Source: Sphingomonas bisphenolicum (GTDB lineage Bacteria > Pseudomonadota > Alphaproteobacteria > Sphingomonadales > Sphingomonadaceae). Taken from it: a stretch of DNA of 64,000 nt. The position numbers and the translations under genes are program-made. A model generated the notes under the pieces. It did not search any database. It was not told where the DNA came from and worked only from the letters and a program-made list of their open reading frames with translations. Numbering within the stretch: position 1 is the first letter of the stretch; each line of letters begins with the position of its first letter. Location: positions 2,263,501 through 2,327,500 of the forward strand of contig NZ_AP018817.1 of NCBI RefSeq assembly GCF_024349785.1, read 5' to 3'. Of the stretch, positions 42,458 through 50,891 are shown in pieces.

Positions 42458-43780
42458 ATGGCGCTGTTCACGTTCAAGCTGCCGGACATCGGCGAAGGCA
42501 TCGCACAGGCGGAGGTCGTCGGCTGGCACGTCAAGGTCGGCGATCGGGTCGAGGAAGACCAGCCGATCGCCGACATGATGACCGACAAGGCGACGGTCGA
42601 GATGGAAAGCCCGGTTGCGGGCACCGTGGTGCGTCTGGCCGGCGAGCCGGGCGACCAGATCTCTATCGGCGCCATGCTGGTCGAGATCGAGGTGGAAGAC
42701 GAAGCCGCCGCCGCGCCGCCGCCATCGGTGGAGACGATCGAGGCGGAAACGCCGGGCGAGGCGGTGATCGAGGCAACAGAAACTGCCCTTCCTGGAAGTT
42801 CAAACGAGCCACGTGCCTCGTTTGAAGGGCCGGGGGTGGATAGCGAGCATCGCCAGCCTTCCGCCGTCGAAACGCCGGAGCCGCCTGCGGCGGCACCCAC
42901 CCCCAACCGGAGGGTAGAAGAACCTGTCCTCGCGTCGCCCGCCGTCCGCGCGCGCGCCAGGGAATTGGGCGTCGATCTCGCCCAGGTGAAGCCGTCCGGC
43001 GACCATGTCCGCCATTCTGACCTCGACGCCTATCTGCTCTATGGCCAGGGGCAGGGCTATCGCCCCGCGGGACGATCGGCGAAACGCGCCGACCAGCAGG
43101 TCAAGGTCATCGGCATGCGCCGCCGCATCGCGGAGAATATGGCCGCGTCCAAGCGCGCCATTCCCCACTTCACCTATGTCGAGGAAATTGACGTCACTGC
43201 GCTGGAGGATCTGCGCGAGCAGCTCAATGCGAACCGCGGAGACCGGCCCAAGCTGACCATGTTGCCGCTGCTGATCGTGGCGCTGTGCAAGGCGCTGCCC
43301 GACTTCCCGATGCTCAACGCCCGCTATGATGACGAAGCGGGCGTGGTCACGCGCCATGGGTCGGTGCATCTGGGTATGGCGACGCAGACCGATTCGGGGC
43401 TGATGGTGCCGGTGATCCGCGACGCGCAGGACCGCAATGTCTGGCAACTGGCGAGCGAAATCCGCCGACTGGCCGACGCCGCGCGCAGCGGCAAGGCGAA
43501 GTCGGAGGAACTGTCCGGCTCCACCCTGACGCTCACTTCCCTGGGTCCGCTTGGGGGGATCGCCACCACGCCGGTCATCAACCGGCCCGAAGTCGCGATC
43601 ATCGGCCCCAACCGCGTGATCGAACGTCCTGTATTCAAGGGCAAGGAGATCGTTGCGGCGAAGCTGATGAACCTGTCGATCAGCTGCGATCACCGCGTGG
43701 TCGATGGCTGGGATGCGGCGAGCTTCGTCCAGGCGGTGCGCAAGCTGCTGGAGGCGCCGGCCTTCCTGTTCGTGGACTGA
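42458..43780 (+). CDS. bkdB: Dihydrolipoamide acyltransferase (E2) of branched-chain 2-oxoacid dehydrogenase
   Basis: A 440-residue E2. The N-terminal lipoyl domain has the lipoyl lysine in MTDKATVEMESP (about residue 43). A linker follows, then the E1/E3-binding domain (SPAVRARARELGVDLAQVK, about 165-200). The catalytic core has the HHxxxDG-type motif SCDHRVVDGWDAASF. The linker between lipoyl and binding domains (about 90-150) is partly encoded by a palindromic repeat (42799-42826), an unusual origin for coding sequence. No E3 gene follows in this window. Confidence 0.94.
   Translation: MALFTFKLPDIGEGIAQAEVVGWHVKVGDRVEEDQPIADMMTDKATVEMESPVAGTVVRLAGEPGDQISIGAMLVEIEVEDEAAAAPPPSVETIEAETPGEAVIEATETALPGSSNEPRASFEGPGVDSEHRQPSAVETPEPPAAAPTPNRRVEEPVLASPAVRARARELGVDLAQVKPSGDHVRHSDLDAYLLYGQGQGYRPAGRSAKRADQQVKVIGMRRRIAENMAASKRAIPHFTYVEEIDVTALEDLREQLNANRGDRPKLTMLPLLIVALCKALPDFPMLNARYDDEAGVVTRHGSVHLGMATQTDSGLMVPVIRDAQDRNVWQLASEIRRLADAARSGKAKSEELSGSTLTLTSLGPLGGIATTPVINRPEVAIIGPNRVIERPVFKGKEIVAAKLMNLSISCDHRVVDGWDAASFVQAVRKLLEAPAFLFVD
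42799..42826. repeat. 28-bp palindrome inside the E2 linker coding sequence
   Basis: TTCAAACGAG and CTCGTTTGAA are exact 10-bp inverted arms around an 8-bp centre containing CACGTG, so only one base pair of the 28-bp dyad mismatches. The surrounding bases (42781-42920), including the ACCCACCCCCAACCGG stretch, look like sphingomonad intergenic repeat sequence read through in frame. Confidence 0.6.
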
Positions 43781-43821
43781 TCGGCATGACGGACCGGGCG
43801 GCGTCGGCGTCGCCCGGTTTC

Positions 43822-44307
43822 CTACCGCATGACCGCGCGATAGCTTAATCGTCCGGCCCGGCCTGGCGGCACGGCTTCGGGCAGTTGCCAGCGTATATGG
43901 GTGACATCCTCCGCCACCGCCCGACGCACGCCGCCCAGCGGGGTCGGCAGCCAGAGCTGGTCCAGCCGGCCCCAATGGCCGCCACCATCGACCGACACCT
44001 GCATATGGGGATCGCTGATGTCCGGGCGGGTGCCGTGCGGCACCGCGCGGGTGACGGCATAGTCGCGCACGGGCTGGGCGCCATCATTGCGCCAATGGAC
44101 GATCACGATCAGCGTGTCGCCGGGGCCGACCCGGTCGGCGCTCTCCAATGTCCGGCGCGGGCGGCCGTTGATGTCGGTCGATACGCGCTCCACGAACATT
44201 TGCGTGCCCAGCCGGATCGCCGGCTGCGCGGTGGCAGGATGCGCGGCCATCAGGCCCGTCGCCACAGCCAGCGCCATAGGAACCGGAGCCCAAAGCATCC
44301 GCGTCAT
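43822..44307 (-). CDS. Secreted DUF11-like hypothetical protein
   Basis: A 161-residue protein with a Sec signal peptide (MALAVATGLMAAHPATAQ, cleaved near residue 27). A single beta-sandwich follows: GDTLIVIVHWRNDGAQPVRD and VTRAVPHGTR are typical of the DUF11/conserved-repeat fold, and HMQVSVDGGGHWG follows. It stands alone between the E2 gene (convergent) and a divergent permease. It is probably a periplasmic or surface protein. No function can be assigned. Confidence 0.75.
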   Translation of the reverse strand: MTRMLWAPVPMALAVATGLMAAHPATAQPAIRLGTQMFVERVSTDINGRPRRTLESADRVGPGDTLIVIVHWRNDGAQPVRDYAVTRAVPHGTRPDISDPHMQVSVDGGGHWGRLDQLWLPTPLGGVRRAVAEDVTHIRWQLPEAVPPGRAGRLSYRAVMR

Positions 44308-44475
44308 TCTCTTCCCCGTTCTTGCGTCCCCTGCGGCCGTGATTAGCGACGGCGCGCAAATATTTGGTTAAGCCCGCCTTTTCCGCTCATGTTGGGGCGA
44401 TGACGCCCTTTGTAAATTGACGCTGCACCGCGGGCGGCGCACATCGGACGGGAACGAAAAGGGAATCGACCGCGC

Positions 44476-45630
44476 GTGACCATGAATGAGCAGCAAGAGG
44501 TCAACCGGCGTCGCGACCGGCTGCTCGCGTCGATCGCGCTGACATCGGGCATCGGCCTGATCCTGGCGCTGCCCTTCGCCCTGCGCGCGGGGGCGGAATT
44601 TTTCCTGCCGCTGACCGCCGCACTGGTCATCGCCATCGCGTTGGTGCCTTTGCTGGAATGGATGGAGCGGCGCGGGTTACCGTCGGGGCTGGCGGCGCTG
44701 ATCGCGATGATCGGCTTTCTCGTCGTCGCCAACACCGCGCTGGTGCTGATCGTGGTGCCGGCGACCGACTGGTTCCGCATCCTGCCCCAGCGCCTGCCGC
44801 AGATTCAGGCGAACCTCGCCCCGCTGATCGACTTCTACGCCAATCTTCAGCGCTTCGTCGACGAAACGGTGCGGATGGTGGCCAACGGGCCGGTTGCGGC
44901 GGCGCAGACGGCCGCGGTCGATGCACCGCGGTCGCTGTTGCAATTCGCAGCCACCTCCGCTCCCTCGGCGATCATCCAGATGGTGTTCGCGCTGCTCATC
45001 ATCTATTTCTTCCTGGCGGGCTGGACCCGGTTGCGACGCCGCACGATCAACAGCCGTGGCAGCTTCGACGGCGCCATGGCGGTGGCCCGGGTGATCCAGA
45101 ATATGGTCGATGCGACGTCGGCCTATGTCATCACCATCGCCACCATCAACCTGTGCCTGGGCCTGGCCATCGCCTTCGCGCTGTGGCTGATCGGCATGCC
45201 GTCTCCGCTGATGTGGGGCGGCATCGTCGCGCTGCTGAACTTCATTCCCTATTTCGGGCCGATGCTGGCGGCGATGCTGCTGGGACTGGGCGGCCTGATG
45301 GTGTTCGACGACGTCTATGTCGCGCTGCTGCCGGCGGCATTGCAGGTCGGTTTTCACCTGGTGGAGGCCAATGTCGTTACGCCGATGCTGCTGGGCCGGC
45401 GGCTGACGATGAACCCGCTGCTGATTCTCGTCTCGCTGGCCTTCTGGGGCTGGGTATGGGGTACGCCCGGCGCGTTGCTCGGCGTGCCCCTGCTCATCAT
45501 CATCCAGACCGTGGTGTCGGCGGCGGGAACCCCCGATATTGCCGGTTTCCTGTTCGAGCAGGGGACGCTGACCGTGGCCCCGCGCAAAGAAAATGACGAG
45601 AAAGAGGAAAGTCCCGTTGCGGACGGTTGA
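44476..45630 (+). CDS. AI-2E family transporter (PerM/YdiK-like)
   Basis: A 384-residue membrane protein with about seven or eight helices. They include SIALTSGIGLILALPFALRA, LTAALVIAIALVPLLEW, GLAALIAMIGFLVVANTALV, IIQMVFALLIIYFFLAGW and the C-terminal motif LNFIPYFGPMLAAMLLGLGG typical of the AI-2E/PerM family. A charged cytoplasmic tail (PRKENDEKEESP) ends it. The family exports small molecules or acts as Na+/H+ antiporter in a few cases; substrate not predictable here. Start GTG at 44476, with an ATG two codons on. Confidence 0.88.
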   Translation: MTMNEQQEVNRRRDRLLASIALTSGIGLILALPFALRAGAEFFLPLTAALVIAIALVPLLEWMERRGLPSGLAALIAMIGFLVVANTALVLIVVPATDWFRILPQRLPQIQANLAPLIDFYANLQRFVDETVRMVANGPVAAAQTAAVDAPRSLLQFAATSAPSAIIQMVFALLIIYFFLAGWTRLRRRTINSRGSFDGAMAVARVIQNMVDATSAYVITIATINLCLGLAIAFALWLIGMPSPLMWGGIVALLNFIPYFGPMLAAMLLGLGGLMVFDDVYVALLPAALQVGFHLVEANVVTPMLLGRRLTMNPLLILVSLAFWGWVWGTPGALLGVPLLIIIQTVVSAAGTPDIAGFLFEQGTLTVAPRKENDEKEESPVADG

Positions 45631-45672
45631 CAGCATCGGCGGACGCTCATAGACGGCGCTTCCACACCAAAC

Positions 45673-45749
45673 GCGGGTGTAGCTCAGTTGGTTAGAGTGC
45701 CGGCCTGTCACGCCGGAGGTCGCGGGTTCGAGCCCCGTCACTCGCGCCA
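45673..45749 (+). tRNA. tRNA-Asp (anticodon GTC), copy 1
   Basis: A 77-nt cloverleaf: acceptor GCGGGTG/CACTCGC, anticodon stem CCGGC/GCCGG around CTGTCAC (anticodon GTC), T-loop TTCGAGC, encoded CCA. First of three identical tandem copies. Confidence 0.97.
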
Positions 45750-45831
45750 CTTTCCCTGACAGGAAGGTGGAAATGGTGTTCCAGGCCGTATCGTCTGGTG
45801 GCTGCAAGGTCACGAAAAGATGCCACCCTGC

Positions 45832-45908
45832 GCGGGTGTAGCTCAGTTGGTTAGAGTGCCGGCCTGTCACGCCGGAGGTCGCGGGTTCGAGCCCCGTCAC
45901 TCGCGCCA
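45832..45908 (+). tRNA. tRNA-Asp (anticodon GTC), copy 2
   Basis: Sequence identical to copy 1, separated from it by 82 bp. The spacer starts with a CCCTGAC-GGAAGG segment that recurs after this copy, pointing to tandem duplication of a tRNA-plus-spacer unit. Confidence 0.97.
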
Positions 45909-45989
45909 CTCTCCCTGACGGGAGGGTGATTTCTCCCAGATTTGCATCATCTGGCGGCTTTCGGGCCGGAAAACATGCAAGCGCCTTAC

Positions 45990-46066
45990 GCGGGTGTAGC
46001 TCAGTTGGTTAGAGTGCCGGCCTGTCACGCCGGAGGTCGCGGGTTCGAGCCCCGTCACTCGCGCCA
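45990..46066 (+). tRNA. tRNA-Asp (anticodon GTC), copy 3
   Basis: Identical to copies 1 and 2, 81 bp after copy 2. It ends the tandem array; aquaporin lies downstream on the other strand. Confidence 0.97.
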
Positions 46067-46148
46067 TTCCCCGTTCCGACCGGGAGTGGCGCTATCGCGT
46101 AACATGATCGGGCCGACGCCATCGGCCCCGGCCCGACCCAGACAATTT

Positions 46149-46880
46149 TTACAGATTCTCGCCCACGATAGCTGGTGCGAGCGGCTCTTCCGCCAGCCAG
46201 CGATAGGCGCCGCCGGCGACCAGCGCGCCGATCATCGGGGCCAGCCAGAACAGCCATAGTTGTTGCAGCGCCATGCCACCGACCAGAAGGGCCGGGCCGG
46301 TGCTGCGCGCCGGATTGACCGATGTGTTGGTGACCGGGATGCTGATAAGGTGGATGAGAGTCAGCGCCAGCCCGATCGCGATCGGCGCGAATCCGGCGGG
46401 CGCGCGGCTGTCGGTCGATCCTAGGATGATGATGAGGAAGCCGAAGGTCAGCACCGCTTCGATCGCCAGCCCTGATCCCAGCGCATAGCCGCCGGGCGAC
46501 AGCGGCCCGAAGCCGTTCACCCCCAGGCCATTGCCGGCCAGCGCATAGCCCGGCTGGCCGCTGGCGATGTACAGCAGCAGCGCCGCCGCGATGACCGCAC
46601 CCACCAGCTGGGCGACGACATAGGGAGCGATGTCGCGCACGGGGAAGCGGCCCCCGGCCCACAGGCCCACGGTCACCGCGGGATTGAGATGGCAGCCGGA
46701 AATATGACCTATCGAATAGGCCATGGTCAGGACGGTGAGGCCGAAAGCCAGGCTGACGCCCAGCAGGCCTATGCCGACATCCGGGAAGCCCGCCGCCAGC
46801 ACCGCGCTGCCGCAACCACCGAAGACCAGCCAGAATGTGCCGAATGCTTCGGCGAAAAGTCTCTTGCCCAACGGAACCAT
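46149..46880 (-). CDS. aqpZ: Aquaporin Z
   Basis: A 243-residue MIP-family channel. The two NPA motifs are in [13 protein letters not shown] and [15 protein letters not shown]. The selectivity residues (Phe in TFWLVFGG region, His and Arg near the second NPA) and six helices fit a water-selective AqpZ rather than GlpF. It lies in the inner membrane and balances osmotic water flow. It is transcribed alone; the TCCTCC-complement ribosome binding site (AGGAGG) lies 6 nt before its ATG. Confidence 0.95.
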   Translation of the reverse strand: MVPLGKRLFAEAFGTFWLVFGGCGSAVLAAGFPDVGIGLLGVSLAFGLTVLTMAYSIGHISGCHLNPAVTVGLWAGGRFPVRDIAPYVVAQLVGAVIAAALLLYIASGQPGYALAGNGLGVNGFGPLSPGGYALGSGLAIEAVLTFGFLIIILGSTDSRAPAGFAPIAIGLALTLIHLISIPVTNTSVNPARSTGPALLVGGMALQQLWLFWLAPMIGALVAGGAYRWLAEEPLAPAIVGENL

Positions 46881-47140
46881 AGCATCCTCCTGTGAAGGGA
46901 TATTCCCGCCACCGGCATGGTCTGGGTCCGGTGCGGGGTGGCGCCGCCCGGGGATTTCAGGAAAATATCGACATGAAGGATGGTCGCCCCGGCTGGAGCG
47001 CCACGCAAAGCTGGCCGACGCATGGACATGCCTTCGTCCCCCAATTCGGAAGCGCCGAAACCTGTCCCGGAACAGCGGGATTACCCGTTACGGCCCCTCA
47101 ACGATATCGGGATATCGTGAAATGCAGGGCCTGTCACTGC
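46881..47140. other. 260-bp intergenic region upstream of aqpZ
   Basis: No gene supported. It holds a perfect 8-bp-arm dyad at 47101-47118 near its right edge, probably the 3' side of the DUF2842 transcript, and GC-rich sequence otherwise. A promoter for aqpZ should lie here, but no clear hexamers are visible. Confidence 0.45.
47101..47118. repeat. Perfect dyad ACGATATC-GG-GATATCGT
   Basis: Eight-base arms separated by two G. It is not followed by a T run on either strand, so a protein-binding site is more likely than a terminator. It lies 221 bp upstream of aqpZ and just past the end of the DUF2842 gene. Confidence 0.4.
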
Positions 47141-47383
47141 CTATCCGCGGCGCCAGCGCCCGGTTTCCATCCAGGCAAGCAACCGCCTGAGCGGCAGCAC
47201 CCAGATCCACACGATCCCCAGCACGACATAGATGGGCGCCTGCGCCCACATCGGCAGCGCGCCGATCAGGCCCGACAGGCTGCCCACCAGCACCGCCCAC
47301 AGCGCGATCAGCCCCACGATCGCGAACATCCCTACGGGCTTGCGCCAGCTCGGCTGGTGGTAATGGCGCGGGTCGATGCTCAC
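47141..47383 (-). CDS. DUF2842 small membrane protein
   Basis: An 80-residue protein with two membrane helices (VGMFAIVGLIALWAVLVGSL; APIYVVLGIVWIWVLPL) and a basic end (RRLLAWMETGRWRRG), matching the DUF2842 family of alphaproteobacteria. The GTG start at 47383 overlaps the cyclo-ligase stop (GTGA); upstream codons in frame belong to that gene. Function unknown. Confidence 0.85.
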   Translation of the reverse strand: MSIDPRHYHQPSWRKPVGMFAIVGLIALWAVLVGSLSGLIGALPMWAQAPIYVVLGIVWIWVLPLRRLLAWMETGRWRRG

Positions 47384-47970
47384 AGTTCCGGTCCTTCGAT
47401 CAGTTCGACTTCGGTCATGATGATGTCCAGCGGCAGATCCCACGGGTCGGCGGGCAGGGTGTCGATCTCCTGCGCGGACCAGGCGATACCGACCCGCAGC
47501 GCATCGCGGAAACGGGCGAAGGCGCGGTCATAATAGCCGCCGCCCTGGCCCAGCCGGTTCATCGCCCGGTCGAACCCGACCAGCGGCGCGACGATGACGT
47601 CGGGCGTCACCGGCCCGTCGCCCGGTTCGGGGTGGCTGGTGCGGAACGGACCGGGCACCAGTTGATCTTCGGGCTGCCAGACCAGGAAATCCATGCTGCC
47701 CAGCCGGTCGAGCACCCGCGGCAGCGCCACGGTCTTGCCCTGCGCCTGCAACTGCGCCGCCATGCGCTGGGCCGGGGCTTCGTCATCGACCGCCATATAG
47801 AGCGCCACGACCTGCGCATCGGCGATCCGGCGCGCCAATGGCGACGGGATCGCCTTGAACGCCAGCCGATGCGCGAGCGGGTCGAGCGTGGCGACGAAAT
47901 TGGTTCGGCGCTGCCGTGCGATCGCGCGCAATGCCGTCTTGTCGGCGGCGGGGGTGTCGTCGCTCATCAT
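47380..47970 (-). CDS. 5-formyltetrahydrofolate cyclo-ligase
   Basis: A 196-residue enzyme (YgfA/FAU1/MTHFS family) converting 5-formyl-THF to 5,10-methenyl-THF with ATP. The substrate/ATP motifs RQRRTNFVA, VALYMAVDDE, VIVAPLVGFDRAMNRLGQGG and the closing GGYYDRAFARF are present. It follows the 6S RNA gene, in the order zapA-6S-cyclo-ligase also found in E. coli. Confidence 0.94.
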   Translation of the reverse strand: MMSDDTPAADKTALRAIARQRRTNFVATLDPLAHRLAFKAIPSPLARRIADAQVVALYMAVDDEAPAQRMAAQLQAQGKTVALPRVLDRLGSMDFLVWQPEDQLVPGPFRTSHPEPGDGPVTPDVIVAPLVGFDRAMNRLGQGGGYYDRAFARFRDALRVGIAWSAQEIDTLPADPWDLPLDIIMTEVELIEGPEL

Positions 47971-48009
47971 GGCCTTCTGGAAGAAGCGGGGCGGGGGAGG
48001 GTGACGGGA

Positions 48010-48165
48010 CCGCCTTGGCCGTGTGCTGGAATATCCTCTGACGCCTCAACGTCAGGTGGGGACCATGTAGATCGGGCCGGAGCCCGCCCAGGGACAGCCC
48101 CCTTGGATGTGATTATCGCCTCAGGGATGTTCGCTAAAGCTCGTACCAGGCAGAACCCGTCTCCA
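48010..48165 (-). ncRNA. ssrS: 6S RNA (SsrS)
   Basis: It lies between zapA and the 5-formyl-THF cyclo-ligase gene, the conserved site of 6S RNA. The minus-strand sequence includes GAACATCCCTGAGGCGATAA, which closely matches the CCCUGAGCCGAUA block of E. coli 6S. The 3' segment GGCGTCAGAGGATATTCC resembles its closing-stem 3' arm. 6S RNA binds sigma-70 RNA polymerase and represses transcription in stationary phase. The exact ends are estimated. Confidence 0.78.
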
Positions 48166-48170
48166 CCAAT

Positions 48171-48506
48171 CTAGGCGTTCGCGGTTCGGGCGGCAAGCCG
48201 GTCGCGCAGCTTTTCTATCCGCCCGGCCAGCGCTTCGATCGCGCGGGCGCTCGGTTCGTCGTCGCCATCCAGCGGCAGGCGGGTCTGCCGTCCCGCCACT
48301 TCGCGTTTCAGGTCGTTCAACTCGTCGGCCAGGAACAGCGCGGCAAACAGCAGGGTGCGCACCTCGGTCAGGCCGGGCGTGTTTTGCTGCGCCACCCGCG
48401 CCTTGTCCTCGATCAGCGTGGCGAGATGGCCCAGATGCGCCTCTTCCCCGTCGCGGCAGCGGATCGGATAATGCCGTCCGGCGATCACCAGCGTCGTTTC
48501 AGCCAT
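48171..48506 (-). CDS. zapA: Cell division protein ZapA
   Basis: A 111-residue ZapA. The N-terminal globular part (TLVIAGRHYPIRCRDGEEAH) and the coiled-coil C-terminus (AARTLL-type LTEVRTLLFAALFLADELND, then IEALAGRIEKLRDRLAA) are clear. It stabilises FtsZ filaments. The start at 48506 has AAGGG at a proper distance; it lies inside the last codons of the small upstream gene, so translation is coupled. Confidence 0.92.
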   Translation of the reverse strand: MAETTLVIAGRHYPIRCRDGEEAHLGHLATLIEDKARVAQQNTPGLTEVRTLLFAALFLADELNDLKREVAGRQTRLPLDGDDEPSARAIEALAGRIEKLRDRLAARTANA

Positions 48507-48693
48507 GGGCATGCCCTTTCAGCGTGTCGATCAGATCGTCCAGGGATCGCAGCGCGGCGCGCGCGGCGCCCTGGTCCAAAGCGGGGAGGGGGTTGGCCGG
48601 GGCGGTATCCACCAGACCCGCCACATCCTGTTCAAGCCGGCTTACAGCACGCTCCAGCGTGCCGATCGCCTGCATCATGCGGTCGCTTGCCAT
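48499..48693 (-). CDS. Small coiled-coil protein preceding ZapA
   Basis: A 64-residue soluble protein. Heptad-like MMQAIGTLERAVSRLEQDVA suggests a short coiled coil, followed by a Pro/Ala hinge and a second helix (AARAALRSLDDLIDTLKG). It overlaps zapA by 8 nt and starts with a GGATGG ribosome binding site. Its conserved position before zapA suggests a division-related partner (inference). No named family recognised. Confidence 0.75.
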   Translation of the reverse strand: MASDRMMQAIGTLERAVSRLEQDVAGLVDTAPANPLPALDQGAARAALRSLDDLIDTLKGHAHG

Positions 48694-48886
48694 CGTCCAT
48701 CCATAGCGAAAGTCGGGGCCATGCAAAAGCAGTCTTTCTGGCCGATTACAGCGCACTTCTCACGCTTCGTGCCGCCGCTGCGGTTGACGCATGGGGCTTG
48801 ACGCGACAAAGGGGGCGCGATCTCGACTCGCCTGCATACGCGCGGGCGCGGTCTTTTGCATGTTTCAGGAAAGACGCCCGCCCGCC

Positions 48887-50848
48887 ATGACCGTTTCCGA
48901 AAAGTCGCTCGCCAACGCCATCCGGGCGCTGTCCATGGATGCCGTGCAGGCCGCCAACAGCGGTCATCCGGGGATGCCGATGGGCATGGCCGATGTGGCG
49001 ACCGTGCTGTTCGGCGATTATCTGAAATTCGATCCGACCCAGCCCAAATGGGCCGATCGCGACCGCTTCGTGCTGTCGGCGGGCCATGGCTCGATGCTGA
49101 TCTACTCGCTGCTGCACCTGACCGGCTACGCCCGCCCCACGATCGAAGACATCGCCAATTTCCGTCAATTGCACAGCCCCTGCGCCGGTCACCCGGAGAA
49201 TTTCGAGCTGGCGGGCGTGGAAGCGACCACCGGCCCGCTGGGGTCGGGCCTTGCCACCGCCGTCGGCATGGCGATCGCCGAGCGTCACCTGAACGCGCAG
49301 TTCGGCGACGATCTGGTCGATCACCGCACCTGGGTGATCGCCGGCGACGGTTGCCTGATGGAAGGCATCAACCATGAAGCCATCGGTCTGGCCGGTCACC
49401 TGAACCTCGGCCGCCTGATCGTGCTGTGGGACGACAACAAGATCACCATCGACGGCGCCGTCGACCTGTCGAGCAGCGAAGACGTCCTCGCCCGCTACGC
49501 CGCCACCGGCTGGCATGTCGTGTCGTGCGATGGCCATGACGTCGCCGACGTGCGCCGTGCGCTGGCCGAAGCCGTCGCCGACGGCCGCCCCTCGATCGTC
49601 GCCTGCGCCACCAAGATCGGCTATGGCGCGCCGAACAAGGCTGGCACATCGGGCGTTCACGGCTCGGCGCTCGGCACCGACGAAGTTGCCGCCGCCCGCG
49701 AGTTTCTCGGCTGGACCGCCGAACCCTTCGTCATCCCGGCCGACATTGCCGACGCCTGGAAGGCGATCGGCGCCAAGGGCCGAGATGTTCGCGCTGCGTG
49801 GGAAGGCCGCCTTGCAAGTGACGAGAAGGCTGGGGAATTCACCCGCCGCATGGCTGGCGACCTGCCCGCCGACTTCTCGCTCGACGCCTATATCGACACG
49901 CTGATCGCCAATCCGCAGAAGGTCGCGACCCGCAAGGCGAGCGAACTGGCGCTGGGCGCGATCAACGATCTGCTGCCCGAAACGCTGGGCGGATCGGCCG
50001 ACCTTACCGGCTCCAACAACACCAAGACCAAGTCGACCGGTCCGCTGACGAAGGACGATTATTCGGGCCGTTACGTCTATTACGGCATCCGCGAATTCGG
50101 CATGGCCTGCGCGATGAACGGCATGGCGCTGCATGGCGGCGTGATCCCTTATGGCGGCACCTTCCTCGTCTTTTCCGACTATATGCGCGGCGGCATCCGT
50201 CTCGCCGCGCTCCAGCAGCAGCGCGTCATCCATGTCCTGACCCATGACTCGATCGGTCTGGGCGAAGACGGTCCGACCCACCAGCCGATCGAACATGTCA
50301 TGTCGATGCGCATGATCCCGAACCTCGACGTCTATCGCCCGGCCGACATCGTCGAGACGGCGGAATGCTGGGAACTGGCGCTCAAGGATGCGACCGGCCC
50401 GTCGGTGCTGGCGCTGACCCGCCAGAACCTGCCGCAGTTGCGCACGGAAAAGAGCGAAAATCTGTCGGCGAAGGGCGCCTATCGCCTCGTCGCCGCCACC
50501 GCCGCGCGCAAGGCGGTGATCATCGCCACCGGTTCGGAAGTCGAAATCGCCGTCGCCACCGCCAAGGCGCTGGAAGAGCAGGGCATCGGCGTCGATGTCG
50601 TCTCCATGCCCAGCTTTGCCCATTTCGATGCGCAGGATGCCGCCTACAAGGCCGATATCCTGCCCGCCAATGTGCTGCGCGTCTCGATCGAGGCCGGCAC
50701 GACCTTCGGCTGGGAACGCTATACCGGCCTCGACGGCCTGCGCTTTGGCATCGACGGCTTCGGCGCATCGGCCCCGGCCGAAGACCTCTACGATCATTTC
50801 GGCCTGACCGCCGCCAAGATCGCGCCGCAGATCGCGGCTGCGCTCTAA
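48887..50848 (+). CDS. tkt: Transketolase
   Basis: A 653-residue ThDP enzyme of the pentose phosphate pathway. The N-domain has [20 protein letters not shown] and the ThDP motif [17 protein letters not shown] ... [10 protein letters not shown]. The middle domain has [17 protein letters not shown] and [14 protein letters not shown] with [20 protein letters not shown]. The C-domain ends IAPQIAAAL. It is first of a central-carbon group with gap and pgk. The ATG at 48887 is chosen as the conserved [12 protein letters not shown] start, though its Shine-Dalgarno is weak. Confidence 0.97.
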   Translation: MTVSEKSLANAIRALSMDAVQAANSGHPGMPMGMADVATVLFGDYLKFDPTQPKWADRDRFVLSAGHGSMLIYSLLHLTGYARPTIEDIANFRQLHSPCAGHPENFELAGVEATTGPLGSGLATAVGMAIAERHLNAQFGDDLVDHRTWVIAGDGCLMEGINHEAIGLAGHLNLGRLIVLWDDNKITIDGAVDLSSSEDVLARYAATGWHVVSCDGHDVADVRRALAEAVADGRPSIVACATKIGYGAPNKAGTSGVHGSALGTDEVAAAREFLGWTAEPFVIPADIADAWKAIGAKGRDVRAAWEGRLASDEKAGEFTRRMAGDLPADFSLDAYIDTLIANPQKVATRKASELALGAINDLLPETLGGSADLTGSNNTKTKSTGPLTKDDYSGRYVYYGIREFGMACAMNGMALHGGVIPYGGTFLVFSDYMRGGIRLAALQQQRVIHVLTHDSIGLGEDGPTHQPIEHVMSMRMIPNLDVYRPADIVETAECWELALKDATGPSVLALTRQNLPQLRTEKSENLSAKGAYRLVAATAARKAVIIATGSEVEIAVATAKALEEQGIGVDVVSMPSFAHFDAQDAAYKADILPANVLRVSIEAGTTFGWERYTGLDGLRFGIDGFGASAPAEDLYDHFGLTAAKIAPQIAAAL

Positions 50849-50891
50849 ATTCATAACCAACCGAACAACAACACCTCAGGAGGCTAGTGCA

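Noticed and set aside
44677..45909. 410-codon minus-strand frame containing two copies of a TGLEPATSGVTGRHSNQLSY peptide
   Set aside because: The repeated peptide is the antisense translation of the tRNA-Asp genes, a familiar spurious annotation. The rest is antisense to the AI-2E permease.
45673..46066. Regularly spaced 77-bp repeats considered as a CRISPR array
   Set aside because: The repeats fold as complete tRNA-Asp cloverleafs with CCA, and the spacers are related to each other. No cas genes are present.
48757..48886. TTGACG at about 48799 as a sigma-70 promoter for transketolase
   Set aside because: No acceptable -10 hexamer lies 16-18 bp downstream.
48746..50860. 704-codon minus-strand frame opposite transketolase
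   Set aside because: It is a high-GC antisense artefact; transketolase on the plus strand has every expected motif.
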